Below are positions 42,937-51,618 of a stretch of 64,000 bases of DNA, piece by piece. The translations under genes and the position numbers were made by a program. Within the stretch, counting starts at the first letter, position 1, and every line of letters begins with the position of its first letter. The notes beneath the pieces are model-generated. The model was not told the DNA's origin. It was given only the letters and a program-made list of their open reading frames with translations, and ran no database searches. Source of the stretch: Armatimonadota bacterium (GTDB lineage: Bacteria > Armatimonadota > UBA5829 > DTJY01). The stretch lies in contig JAGONM010000016.1 in NCBI GenBank assembly GCA_017993055.1, positions 1 through 64,000 on the forward strand. The letters run 5' to 3'.

Positions 42937-43540
42937 ACGACCGAATCCTCACCCGCTCCGCCATAACGATTGCGTGAACCGTCGCAACCGCATCTTTGAT
43001 GCGGTCGTTAATGACCAAGTACTCGTATCTCGGAATCTGCTCGATCTCCCTGCCGGCGTCCTCAAGTCGCCTGGCGATCGCCGAATCACTGTCCGACTCC
43101 CGACCCCGGAGCCGACGCTCCAGCTCGTCCAGCGACGGCGGCCCGACAAAGATCATCACTGCATCGGGAAGTCGCTCCTTGACGGCCAACCCGCCTTGCA
43201 CGTCTATCTTGAGCAGGACGTCCCCGCCTGATTCGCGAATCTCCCGTACCTGACCCAGCGACGACCCGTAGAGATTCCCGTGAACTTCGGCATGCTCGAG
43301 AAACTCGTTCCGAGCTATCATCGCACGGAACTCATCCTCGGACACGAAAAAGTAGTCAACGCCGTGCTGTTCGCCGGGCCTCGGTTTCCTTGTGGTGAAG
43401 GTCACCGACCTATGTACACCCGGGCATACGGCGCACAGGCCGTGTAGAACAGTGTCCTTGCCGACACCCGACGGGCCGGAGAAGACTATGAGCAATCCGG
43501 ACCGCCGGTTGAGAATTTCGAGGTTGTTCGGTGTGCCCAA
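42926..43540 (-). CDS. gmk: Guanylate kinase
   Basis: 204 residues. It phosphorylates GMP to GDP. P-loop: FSGPSGVGKDTVL (the usual GKGTV is GKDTV). Other motifs: TTRKPRPGEQHGVDYFF, LKIDVQGG. The only plausible start is TTG 43540, preceded by GGAG with a 7-nt gap; no ATG or GTG precedes the P-loop in this frame. It is the first gene of the six-gene operon. rpoZ, often found next, is absent; coaBC overlaps instead. Confidence 0.94.
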   Translation of the reverse strand: MGTPNNLEILNRRSGLLIVFSGPSGVGKDTVLHGLCAVCPGVHRSVTFTTRKPRPGEQHGVDYFFVSEDEFRAMIARNEFLEHAEVHGNLYGSSLGQVREIRESGGDVLLKIDVQGGLAVKERLPDAVMIFVGPPSLDELERRLRGRESDSDSAIARRLEDAGREIEQIPRYEYLVINDRIKDAVATVHAIVMAERVRIRSYEG

Positions 43541-43583
43541 GTCGCGGCTCCATGACCCGGAAGAGAAGGCTGATGGACGCGAG

Positions 43584-43613
43584 ATTGTAGCATCGGAAGC
43601 CCATGTCTGTCAA
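43584..43613 (-). promoter_or_regulatory. Consensus sigma-70 promoter of the gmk-coaBC-metK-priA-def-fmt operon
   Basis: On the minus strand: TTGACA (43613-43608), an 18-bp spacer and TACAAT (43589-43584), with a leader of about 37 nt to the TTG start of gmk. Confidence 0.8.
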
Positions 43614-43626
43614 CGAATCCGCCTGA

Positions 43627-43667
43627 AGGGAAGAGAGGGTGCGGGAGACTCCCCGAACCCTCTCTCC
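43627..43667 (-). terminator. Hairpin downstream of araB, probable terminator
   Basis: Inverted repeat GGGAGAGAGGGT / ACCCTCTCTTCCC on the minus strand (one bulged base), enclosing a smaller GGGGAG/CTCCCG hairpin. It lies 100 bases after the araB stop and just before the gmk promoter. The U-tract is poor (TTCAGG), so it may be Rho-assisted or a transcription barrier. Confidence 0.45.
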
Positions 43668-43766
43668 CGATAAGGGGGAAACAGATGCCCAGCCTGCTCT
43701 GCAGGGACTGGTAACACCATTATCGGCTCACATCGGCAATGTCCGCAGGAACTGGCGCATCATTGC

Positions 43767-45491
43767 CTACCCGACCCTTCGCTTGGTCCTGAGCAGTTCC
43801 TTCATCACGTCAGAGAGCGACCCGGAGTAGCCCTTGGTCCCGAACGCATCATGAAGGCGGCGGTAGAGAGCGTAGAGCCTGTCGTAGACCGCCTTGGCCT
43901 CGGGTTTCGGGGTGTATACGAAGTCCTTCAGGCCGCCCATCGCACGTTGAGCCTCCTCGACCTTCCGGTAGCGTCCGCCAACAACTGCGCCGAACATCGC
44001 CGAGCCGAGCGCGCAGGTCTGGCCCGATCGCGAGACCTTCATCGGCCGGCCGGTCACGTCGGCGTAGATCTGCATCAGGAACGGGTTCTTCTCCGCCAGC
44101 CCGCCGCACGTGATGACGTCGTTGACCTCAACGTCGTACTCCTCGAGGCGCTCCATGATCACACGCGCGCCGAACGCCGTAGCCTCGATCAGCGCGCGGA
44201 AGATCTCTTCCGGCCGCGTCCCGAGTGTCAGTCCGAGGATCATGCCGGTCAGGTTCACGTCTACCAGGATCGTGCGGTTGCCGTTCAGCCAGTCGAGCGC
44301 GAGGAGCCCGGACTGTCCGGGCTTGGTGTTCGCGGCAAGATCGGTTAGGATCGGAAGAGCGTTCGCCTTGGCATGATTGGACATATCGGACACATGGGAC
44401 TCATGGCAAAACAGATTCTCGATCGGCCAGCGCATCTGGTCGCGGTACCAGGCGAAGATGTCGCCGACCGCCGACTGCCCGGCCTCGAAGCCGATCATGC
44501 CGGGGACGATGCTGCCGTCGACCTGGCCGCAGATGCCCTTGATCGTGCCATCGACCTCCGCCGGCGGGGCAACCATCATGTCGCAGGAGGAGGTACCCAT
44601 GATCTTGACGAGCGTGCCGGGCTTGACCCCCGCGCCGACCGCGCCGATGTGCGCGTCGAACGCTCCGGCGGCGACGGGAATCCCCTCCGGCAGGCCGAGC
44701 TTCGCCGCCCACTCCGCGCAGAGTCCGCCAACCTTCGTGTCGGCGGTGCAGGTGTCCGTGTAGAGCTTGTCAATCAGACCGCAGAGCTTCGGGCTGACAT
44801 CAGACCAGAACGACTGCTTCGGGAGTCCGCCCCACTCCACGTTCCAGAGCGTCTTGTGACCTGCCGAGCACCGACCCCGGCAGATGCGCTTCGGATCGGT
44901 ATCGCCGACGAGCAACGCGGGCATCCAGTCGCAGTGCTCGACGAAGCTGGCGGCCGCGTTGTACACCGCCGGATCGACGTTCGCGAGGTGGAGCACCTTG
45001 GCGAAGAACCACTCCGACGAGTAGATCCCGCCGCAGTACTTGGTGTAGTCGGGGTCGTGCTCGTGCGCCTTCTCGGTGATGAGCTCGGCTTCCGCGTGGC
45101 TGGTGTGATCCTTCCAGAGCCAGGCCATCGCGTTCGGGTTGTCCTTGAACTCGTCGTGGAATGCGAGGGGCACGCCGGTCGCGTCGACAGGCATCGGGGT
45201 GCTGCCGGTGGTGTCGACACCGATGCCGATGATCCGGTCGGCGCTGAACCCCGGTTTGCCCGCCGCGTCCTCCATCGCACCCCGGACCGACGTCTCCAGG
45301 CCCTCGACGTAGTCGGCGGGGTGCTGGCGGGCGAGGTTGGAGTCGCGCTCGTCGAGGATGATGCCGTCGCACCCCCTGACGTAGTTGTGGACGTGCGTGC
45401 CGATCTCCTCCCCGGTTTCGACATCCGCGATCAGCGCGCGGACGGAATTGGTGCCGTAGTCTATTCCAAGTGCAAACTTGCGATCTGACAT
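43767..45491 (-). CDS. araB: Ribulokinase
   Basis: 574 residues. FGGY-family kinase that phosphorylates L-ribulose. The start ATG at 45491 has GGAGG 5 bases upstream, inside the 15-base ATGGAGGTTACCATG; the frame extends further but without a start signal. Features: N-terminal GIDYGTNSVRALI phosphate loop, GIGVDTTGSTPMPV, GTSSCDMMVAP and the C-terminal ITCGGLAEKNPFLMQIYADV motif. It follows araD in the operon after a 98-base gap. No araA (isomerase) is seen, so L-ribulose may come from another route or from an araA elsewhere. Confidence 0.93.
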   Translation of the reverse strand: MSDRKFALGIDYGTNSVRALIADVETGEEIGTHVHNYVRGCDGIILDERDSNLARQHPADYVEGLETSVRGAMEDAAGKPGFSADRIIGIGVDTTGSTPMPVDATGVPLAFHDEFKDNPNAMAWLWKDHTSHAEAELITEKAHEHDPDYTKYCGGIYSSEWFFAKVLHLANVDPAVYNAAASFVEHCDWMPALLVGDTDPKRICRGRCSAGHKTLWNVEWGGLPKQSFWSDVSPKLCGLIDKLYTDTCTADTKVGGLCAEWAAKLGLPEGIPVAAGAFDAHIGAVGAGVKPGTLVKIMGTSSCDMMVAPPAEVDGTIKGICGQVDGSIVPGMIGFEAGQSAVGDIFAWYRDQMRWPIENLFCHESHVSDMSNHAKANALPILTDLAANTKPGQSGLLALDWLNGNRTILVDVNLTGMILGLTLGTRPEEIFRALIEATAFGARVIMERLEEYDVEVNDVITCGGLAEKNPFLMQIYADVTGRPMKVSRSGQTCALGSAMFGAVVGGRYRKVEEAQRAMGGLKDFVYTPKPEAKAVYDRLYALYRRLHDAFGTKGYSGSLSDVMKELLRTKRRVG

Positions 45492-45589
45492 GGTAACCTC
45501 CATCGGGCTTTGAATCTCTGAGGTACTAAAGGACTGAGACGCAGTCTGCATGTTCAGCGCTTCACCCTTCGAGCGGCTCACCGATTCAA

Positions 45590-46231
45590 TCACTGCCCGT
45601 ACTTCTCGACATATCTCCTGTGCGCTCGCTCGACTTCATCGGCGGGGATCTCAATCGGACGGCCCATGGAGCGTGCGATGTAGACCGTCTTTGCCACGTC
45701 CTCGAGCATCACCGCCGCCTTGAAGGCATCGGCGACAGTGCGCCCGACGGTGAAGACGCCGTGGCTCTTGATGAGGATGGCAGGGCACGCGCCGATCTTC
45801 TCGACGATCTCCCGGCCGATCTCCTCCTCGCCGATCCGCGCATAGGCCGAGATCGGGATCGGGCCGCCGAACTCGTCGGCGATGGCGGTCAGGCAGCACG
45901 GAATCCCCTCCCCGAGCGCGGCGAAGGCGGTCGCATAGTTGGAGTGGGTGTGGATCACGCTCCCGACGTTCGGCATGTGGCGATAGACATACAGATGGGT
46001 CGCGGTATCGACGGACGGCTTGAAGTGCCCCCCGACGGCATTGCCGTCGAGGTCGACAACCGACATGACCTCGGGCGTCAGATCCTCGAAACTCACGCCG
46101 CTCGGCTTGATCACCACGCAACCGGACTCCGGATCATGGCCACTCACGTTGCCGCTCGTCATCCTGACGAGACCGTGCGTTGGCAAGAGCTTGTTGTAGT
46201 CGCAGACCATCTCCTTCAGTCTATGCAGCAT
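45590..46231 (-). CDS. araD: L-ribulose-5-phosphate 4-epimerase/class II aldolase-like protein
   Basis: 213 residues, class II aldolase family. The zinc ligands His94 and His96 are in HTHSNYATAF, with SGNVSGHDP (phosphate loop) and KPSVDTATHL. It probably epimerises L-ribulose 5-phosphate to D-xylulose 5-phosphate, which follows the AraB reaction. Related fuculose-phosphate aldolases are the alternative; the pairing with araB favours AraD. It begins 3 bases after the lipoprotein gene. Confidence 0.87.
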   Translation of the reverse strand: MLHRLKEMVCDYNKLLPTHGLVRMTSGNVSGHDPESGCVVIKPSGVSFEDLTPEVMSVVDLDGNAVGGHFKPSVDTATHLYVYRHMPNVGSVIHTHSNYATAFAALGEGIPCCLTAIADEFGGPIPISAYARIGEEEIGREIVEKIGACPAILIKSHGVFTVGRTVADAFKAAVMLEDVAKTVYIARSMGRPIEIPADEVERAHRRYVEKYGQ

Positions 46232-46234
46232 CGG

Positions 46235-47263
46235 TTACTCTCCCCTCGAATAGCGGCCGATGACCTCCCAGAACTTCGGGTCCTCATCGCCGAGACGCCA
46301 CGCGGCCACTCCGCCGACGTCGAGCTTCCGGCAGACGTCAAGTTTCGCCTGAACGCTGCGGACGTCCTCGAACCAGACCTCGTGCTTGACACCGTTCTCG
46401 GCGTAGGTGAAGAAGGGGGTCGCCCACTCCTCGCTCCACTCGATCTTCGGCGGCTTGATGCGGTCGATCAGGGCCAACGCCTTCTTGTGCGTCAGGCTCG
46501 TTGCGGGCGGCTTCTCCGGCCAGTCGTAGCCGTAGAACGGGATGCCGGCAATGACCTTTTCTTTGGGCATGCACTCGCACGCGTACTTCACGCATGCCTC
46601 GAACCAGTCGATCGCGGCGCACGGTCCCGGAACCCCGCCCTTCCAATGCTGGTTGTAGGTCATCAGGATGACGAAATCGGAGTACTTGCCGATCTCCTTG
46701 TAGTCGAACGCGCGGGTCCACATCGCCTTGGGGATGTCGACCTCCTTCGGGCCGACGACGGTGAAGACCTTGAAGCCCTTCGGGTTGAGTGCCTCGTACA
46801 TCCGGCGGATGAATGCCGAGTAGTGATCGCGGTCGGTCGGCGAGGTATTCTCGATGTCAATGACGACGCCCTTGTATCTCGGCTCGCCTTCGAGCAGCCT
46901 GAGCGTGCCCTCGACCATTCTCTTCTGGGCCGACGGGCTGAAGAGCGACCACTTGGCAATCTGCTTGTCGAAGTTGTAGTTGCGGATCAGCGGCGAGATC
47001 ATCGTCGTCTTGTCGTCCGCCAAGATGTCGAGGTACTTGGTCTCAGGTGTGACCTCGACCTTACCGAGGCCATCCATGACCTCGATTATTGTCGGCGAGA
47101 GGTCGGTGATGACGCTCTTGTAGGCCATCAGCGCCTCGTCAGCCGACCGATCGAGCGCCGGGACCTGATAGTAGGCGAAGACGCGCTTCAGCTCGGCAGC
47201 CGAGCATGACACCGCCATGAGCGCGATGAGTAGGATGAGCAAGACCGTTCTGAATCGAATCAT
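46235..47263 (-). CDS. GH18-like lipoprotein
   Basis: 342 residues from ATG 47263 (GGAGG 5 bases upstream). The N-terminal hydrophobic segment ends with AVSC, a lipobox-like site. The body is a GH18-type TIM barrel close to the YaaH/YdhD spore-hydrolase class: VVIDIENTSPTDRDHY (catalytic DxE region), FVILMTYNQHWKG, AGIPFYGYDWPE. Such enzymes cut N-acetylglucosamine polymers. It lies in an arabinose-type operon, so it may act at the cell surface on the glycan that feeds it. The DxE is intact, but the activity is inferred only. Confidence 0.75.
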   Translation of the reverse strand: MIRFRTVLLILLIALMAVSCSAAELKRVFAYYQVPALDRSADEALMAYKSVITDLSPTIIEVMDGLGKVEVTPETKYLDILADDKTTMISPLIRNYNFDKQIAKWSLFSPSAQKRMVEGTLRLLEGEPRYKGVVIDIENTSPTDRDHYSAFIRRMYEALNPKGFKVFTVVGPKEVDIPKAMWTRAFDYKEIGKYSDFVILMTYNQHWKGGVPGPCAAIDWFEACVKYACECMPKEKVIAGIPFYGYDWPEKPPATSLTHKKALALIDRIKPPKIEWSEEWATPFFTYAENGVKHEVWFEDVRSVQAKLDVCRKLDVGGVAAWRLGDEDPKFWEVIGRYSRGE

Positions 47264-47299
47264 GGTAACCTCCATGCTCAGTCGAACGTGTCGGACCGG

Positions 47300-48880
47300 T
47301 CAGACCTGCCGAATGCTGACCGTGAGCAACCCGGACTGGCACAGACCTTCCACGTCCAGATATGAGCTGCCCTCTATCTTCGAAACCCTATGCTCCACCG
47401 GCTGCTCCTGCCAGCTGGCAGAGACAACACGCGCTCCCTGCGGGAGCATCAGGTGGACGGCCAAGCTGCCGTCCCCGGTGCATTCGATCGTGATGCGCTC
47501 GGAGTCCGCCGTATACCGGTAACTGAACGCCTTCTTAGACGCCGGGTATCCCGCAGCGATGGTCGCCGACGAGACGTCGGCCGAAGCCCACCGAGGAGAG
47601 AGCAAGACGTCACTCATCGCAACGCCGCGATCCTTCACACCTGCCAAGCCTTCGATCATCGCCGAGACAACCGCCCCCCCACACCATCCCGACGGTCCGC
47701 CGCCGAATGGTCGTCCGTCCGGCCACCACATAAACCGGACCTCGCCCCACTCCCGGATGAGCGCATGGTATCGCCGGAGGATGTCAACCGCATATGCCTC
47801 GCGGCCGTGACGGAACGCAGCCTTCGAGAGCTCACCGGCTACCGCGCCGAAGAGCCCACCATTGACGTACTCGCCGGGCACGTACCAACTGAACCTCGGC
47901 TCGTAAGGTGGGTCGATGGTGAACCACTCGGCGATGTGGGTGTCCTTCCGGAGCTTCCATCGCTTGGGGTAAGCATCGATGATCGACACGGCCATCGCAT
48001 GCGTCGGCATGCCGCGGTTGATGTCGTAGGGGTTGCTCAGGCTCAGACGTGAGCGCTCGTTGTGCAGCGCGAACATCTCGCGGTCGAGGTGCAACTGGTG
48101 GACATAGAACCCATCGCCCCAGAGCAGGCGGTTCGCCCGCTCGCGGATGTGCTCGCCGAACTCGGCCCAGTCAGTCACCTCTGGCGACGAGTCTGCCTGC
48201 GCCATCCCAGCCATCATCATGCAAGCCGAGTAGAGGCCGCTGTTGTCGCCGTGGAAGAGGCAGAACGGGATGGTGTCGTCCATCCGGCGGATCTCGCAGT
48301 TGGTCCTGAAGTGATCATCCGGATCGTACCAGTTGATGAAGTCCCAAGTATCGGGCGTGAACGGCCGTTTGACCAGTCCATACTCTTCCGACCAGCGCCA
48401 TTTGTGCGAGGTCAGGTGGCTAAGGCCCTTCTTGAGGATCGGGAGCTGCCGAGACATCCACTCAGTATCGCCGGTTGCCTGCCATGCCTGGTAGACTCCC
48501 TCGACCGCCAGGTATTCGAGATCCGCCTCGACCGGCACGCGGATGAAGACTCGGTTTTGCGACGGGTCTTCCTGCTCAAAGTCGGGATGCACGAACTTCT
48601 GATGCTGGTCGCCGATCGGGACGAAGAAGTCGGGGAACTGGCCGTCCGGAAACTGGTGTCGTAAGAAGAACTCGAGGCCGCTCGTCATGTCCTCGACGAG
48701 ATACTTGTATGCCTTCATTTCGTGCACGTGATCCCGCAGCCACGGAGGGCCCATCGCCACGTCCCTGCCGTCCATCCTGGAGCAGCCGAAGTCGTTCAGC
48801 GCTGAGTCGACTACCCAACGCCAGAGGTCGTTCAGGTTCTCGTCGGAGCAGTAGAAGGACGTTCGCGACACGGTCTTCAC
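47300..48880 (-). CDS. Putative cytoplasmic (alpha/alpha)6-barrel glycoside hydrolase
   Basis: 526 residues without a signal peptide. The sequence is Trp-rich and repetitive in helices, as in six-hairpin glycosidases (GH78/GH63/GH37-like). Likely barrel segments: CSRMDGRDVAMGPPWLRDHVHE (N-terminal half), YDPDDHF and FMWWPDGRPFGGGPSGWCGG, with a short C-terminal beta domain from about 430. The first part (DGRD) and the late EWGEVRFMWWPDG could carry acidic catalytic residues, but I cannot fix them. It is the first gene of the arabinose-type operon. The exact family is unsure. Confidence 0.65.
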   Translation of the reverse strand: MKTVSRTSFYCSDENLNDLWRWVVDSALNDFGCSRMDGRDVAMGPPWLRDHVHEMKAYKYLVEDMTSGLEFFLRHQFPDGQFPDFFVPIGDQHQKFVHPDFEQEDPSQNRVFIRVPVEADLEYLAVEGVYQAWQATGDTEWMSRQLPILKKGLSHLTSHKWRWSEEYGLVKRPFTPDTWDFINWYDPDDHFRTNCEIRRMDDTIPFCLFHGDNSGLYSACMMMAGMAQADSSPEVTDWAEFGEHIRERANRLLWGDGFYVHQLHLDREMFALHNERSRLSLSNPYDINRGMPTHAMAVSIIDAYPKRWKLRKDTHIAEWFTIDPPYEPRFSWYVPGEYVNGGLFGAVAGELSKAAFRHGREAYAVDILRRYHALIREWGEVRFMWWPDGRPFGGGPSGWCGGAVVSAMIEGLAGVKDRGVAMSDVLLSPRWASADVSSATIAAGYPASKKAFSYRYTADSERITIECTGDGSLAVHLMLPQGARVVSASWQEQPVEHRVSKIEGSSYLDVEGLCQSGLLTVSIRQV

Positions 48881-48923
48881 CCAAATGTAGCATTCGCCAG
48901 CGGGGTCGCGGTTTTCCTCCGAG

Positions 48924-48953
48924 TTGACCGGAGCACTTCCGGCATGCTAAGTT
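48924..48953 (+). promoter_or_regulatory. Possible sigma-70 promoter of the histidine phosphatase gene
   Basis: TTGACC (48924-48929), an 18-bp spacer and TAAGTT (48948-48953), about 30 bases before the ATG at 48983. The -10 is weak. Confidence 0.45.
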
Positions 48954-48982
48954 CTAGACATACTGATCTCAGGTGAGCAGCA

Positions 48983-49594
48983 ATGGGCAGGATATACCTC
49001 ATACGGCACGGACAAACGACCTGGAACAGCGCAGCTTCATACGCAGGCTCGACCGACGTGCCCCTCAATGACCAGGGCATCGCTCAAGCCGTCACGGTCG
49101 CGGATCGCCTCGAATCACTTCCGATCAAGGCGGTCTTTTCGAGCGGACTATCTCGCGCGGTAGACACCGCCAGGATAATCGCAGAGCGCTTCGGCCTGAT
49201 CGTAACTCAAATCCCGGAGCTGAACGAACTGGACTACGGTGATTGGGAGGGCATGCCTGAGATCGAGGTGCCCGTACGCTACCCCCGCCTCTTTACGGCG
49301 TGGAGGGCGAACCCGGCCGAGATCAGTACTCCGGGCGGCGAGACGTTCGGCCAACTCTGCGAGAGGGCCCTCCCTGCGCTTCTGCGAATCGCGGAGGAGA
49401 ACAGGGGTCGCGATATCGTGGTCGTGGCACACAAGAGCACAAATCGCGCGCTCATCTGCTGCCTCACGGGCAGGAACGTCAACGAGTACAGGCAGGTCGG
49501 ACAGGATAATACCGCCATCAACATTCTGGAGAGCGGTGAGGACGGTCGGGTTAGAGTCGAGCAGGTGAACCTGACTGATCACCTGTCGTCGTGA
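48983..49594 (+). CDS. Histidine phosphatase (phosphoglycerate mutase) family protein
   Basis: 203 residues. The phosphohistidine motif LIRHGQTTWN (His9) and FSSGLSRAVDTARII are clear, with VVAHKST near the end. The family covers cofactor-dependent phosphoglycerate mutases and alpha-ribazole phosphatase (CobC/CobZ-like), among others. The size and ELDYGDWEGM motif resemble alpha-ribazole phosphatases and broad phosphatases. With so many cobalamin-using proteins around, alpha-ribazole phosphatase is possible but not proven. The 3' end overlaps a convergent gene by 44 bases. Confidence 0.85.
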   Translation: MGRIYLIRHGQTTWNSAASYAGSTDVPLNDQGIAQAVTVADRLESLPIKAVFSSGLSRAVDTARIIAERFGLIVTQIPELNELDYGDWEGMPEIEVPVRYPRLFTAWRANPAEISTPGGETFGQLCERALPALLRIAEENRGRDIVVVAHKSTNRALICCLTGRNVNEYRQVGQDNTAINILESGEDGRVRVEQVNLTDHLSS

Positions 49595-51617
49595 GGCGGG
49601 ACTCGATCCTGGCTCCGATGGCCTCAATCTGCGACTCGAGTTCAGGGTCGCGGGTACCCATCTGTTCCATGACCGGTCCCATCTCGCGAACCGATTCTCG
49701 AAACCGCCGAACTCGGTCGAGGGCAATGCGATAGTGTATCCGTGTCTCCTCGCTGTCTCCGCGGCGGTCCGCATCCTCAGCTAGAGCCTCGCGAGCAATC
49801 ACGTAGCGCGGCTCAACAAGTTCCGGAACCGCTCTTAAGCGCTCATAGACTGAATCCTCGATATCGGCCATTCGCCTATAGACTCTCAGAGCGTCATCGT
49901 GGCGCCCCATCCTCTCATAGGCCTGTGCGAGGGGAAGAAGCACGTGCAGGGCATGCGAATCTCGATCCAGTGCGGCATGGAGAGCCCAGACCGCTCGGCG
50001 ATCGTCGTGGAGCCCGTCGGCATAGAACTTGCCCAGTTGATACCATGACTTCGCCGAGGCAGATTCGAGTTCCGTAGCCCTCTTGAACTGCCTCTCAGCA
50101 TCGCGAAGCAGGGCCTCATCGCCGGACTCAGCGCCGACGTGCAATAGAAGGCCTCCCAGCTTCCGACGGAGATCGGCATTCAGCGGATCGAATCGGGCCG
50201 CCATCCGGAAGGCTCTGACAGCATCGTCCCGCTCGCCCGAACTGAGGAGCTTCCACCCGTCCGCGTAGTATGCCTGGGCGATTAGCACCGACAGCAGCCA
50301 TACGACAATCAGACCGAGCGCCCCGATCTTCGACCACCGCCTCCAGACCGGCATCGAGAACCGCACCCCATCTCGATCCGATAGGGCGACAGACGCTCCG
50401 AGCACGAGCCAGAAAGCCGTCCCGATTGCAGCGACGTACCAGTCGGAATCGACCATATTCCGAGCCATCGATGCCGCCGTGCCGCCTAGGAGTCCGCTTA
50501 TCACCAGCGACCGATTCGGCATCCAGTCGGACGGTGCATCGTCCTGACGCCCGCGCACGCCGATCGCAGCCGGAACGACGACCGTGCCGATGAGGACAAG
50601 CAGCACGAGCGGCATCGCCACGCCGCCCTCGGCCGCGAGTTGGAGGTAGCTATTGTGTGCGAGTCGGGTCCAGCCGACCTCGGCGTACTTGGGATAGGCA
50701 TCCTCGAACGTGCCCAGCCCGGTGCCGGTGAACGGATGCGCCCGAACCATGCGTACCGTTCCCCTCCACGTGTGGACGCGGAATCCGCCGGAGTGCGACT
50801 CGGCCTTCACCGAGGCCATGCGGTTAGTCAGCGTGCCTCCTACCAATATGACCGTGAGGACGCACGGGATCAGTATGACTCCCAGCCGCGCCAACTGCGG
50901 CCGACGGATCGCCTTGGAGACGAGCGCCAGGGCCAGAGAGACCAGCAGTCCGACCGCAGCGGCCGCCGCACCGAACCGCGACCCACTCAGCAACAGGTTC
51001 GCCAGGGACAGGACAACGGCCAGCCCTGCGACCAGCGAGATACCGAGCGAGGTCTCGGACAAGTACCATGCCAAGGCAACCGGCAGCACCAAGACCACGA
51101 AACCCGCAAGGAAGTCAGGGTTGAAGAAGGTCGAAAAGACGCGCCAGTCCGGCATCGTGGTCAGCAGGCGCTCCTTGATGCCGATCGTGCCGACGATGAT
51201 CGCCGAAATAAGCAGAGCGCCTATCACCGCGTACACAGCAGATCGGCTCGCCCTCAGGCTGCCGATCATCAGCATGACGATCACGCAGCAGATCAGAGCG
51301 ACCAGATCAAGCAGCGAAACATGCATGTTTACCGTCTTGGCCAGCGAAACTAAGCCGAGCATGATGAGCGCCGCCGCGAGCCCCGCGAGACCCTTCGACG
51401 GCAGTTCGATTGATCCCTGACGCCCGGATCGAACCACCCATACGATCGCCGACAGGAGCACGAGCAACTGCATGCTGATCTCCGGCACGTGGGTATGGCT
51501 CAGTCCGGCGGCCACAAGCGGAGATAGAAACACAGCCACTGCGATCAGGCCAAGTTGGACGACACGCAGGCGGTCTCGTTCGGTCTGCGCTAGACTCGGA
51601 GCGAGCTTCCGGCTCAT
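49551..51617 (-). CDS. O-antigen ligase/Wzy-like polymerase with C-terminal TPRs
   Basis: 688 residues. The start is ATG 51617, after GGTAGC/GAGG with correct spacing; upstream codons are inside the GT2 gene. About twelve membrane spans (25-425) with the Wzy_C-like periplasmic loop (GGFRVHTWRGTVRMVRAHP, GLGTFEDAYPKY). C-terminal TPRs (about 450-620: GERDDAVRAFRMAARFDP, ERQFKRATELESASA). Proteins of this kind join or polymerise lipid-linked O-antigen or exopolysaccharide. It is the last gene of the HAD-GT2-GT2 operon. Confidence 0.85.
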   Translation of the reverse strand: MSRKLAPSLAQTERDRLRVVQLGLIAVAVFLSPLVAAGLSHTHVPEISMQLLVLLSAIVWVVRSGRQGSIELPSKGLAGLAAALIMLGLVSLAKTVNMHVSLLDLVALICCVIVMLMIGSLRASRSAVYAVIGALLISAIIVGTIGIKERLLTTMPDWRVFSTFFNPDFLAGFVVLVLPVALAWYLSETSLGISLVAGLAVVLSLANLLLSGSRFGAAAAAVGLLVSLALALVSKAIRRPQLARLGVILIPCVLTVILVGGTLTNRMASVKAESHSGGFRVHTWRGTVRMVRAHPFTGTGLGTFEDAYPKYAEVGWTRLAHNSYLQLAAEGGVAMPLVLLVLIGTVVVPAAIGVRGRQDDAPSDWMPNRSLVISGLLGGTAASMARNMVDSDWYVAAIGTAFWLVLGASVALSDRDGVRFSMPVWRRWSKIGALGLIVVWLLSVLIAQAYYADGWKLLSSGERDDAVRAFRMAARFDPLNADLRRKLGGLLLHVGAESGDEALLRDAERQFKRATELESASAKSWYQLGKFYADGLHDDRRAVWALHAALDRDSHALHVLLPLAQAYERMGRHDDALRVYRRMADIEDSVYERLRAVPELVEPRYVIAREALAEDADRRGDSEETRIHYRIALDRVRRFRESVREMGPVMEQMGTRDPELESQIEAIGARIESRLTTTGDQSGSPARL

Positions 51618-51618
51618 G

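Noticed and set aside
45620-47209. A 529-codon open frame on the plus strand opposite araD and the GH18 gene
   Set aside because: It is the mirror of two well-supported minus-strand genes in a GC-rich region; the translation is low-complexity Arg/Asp/Val-rich and resembles no family.
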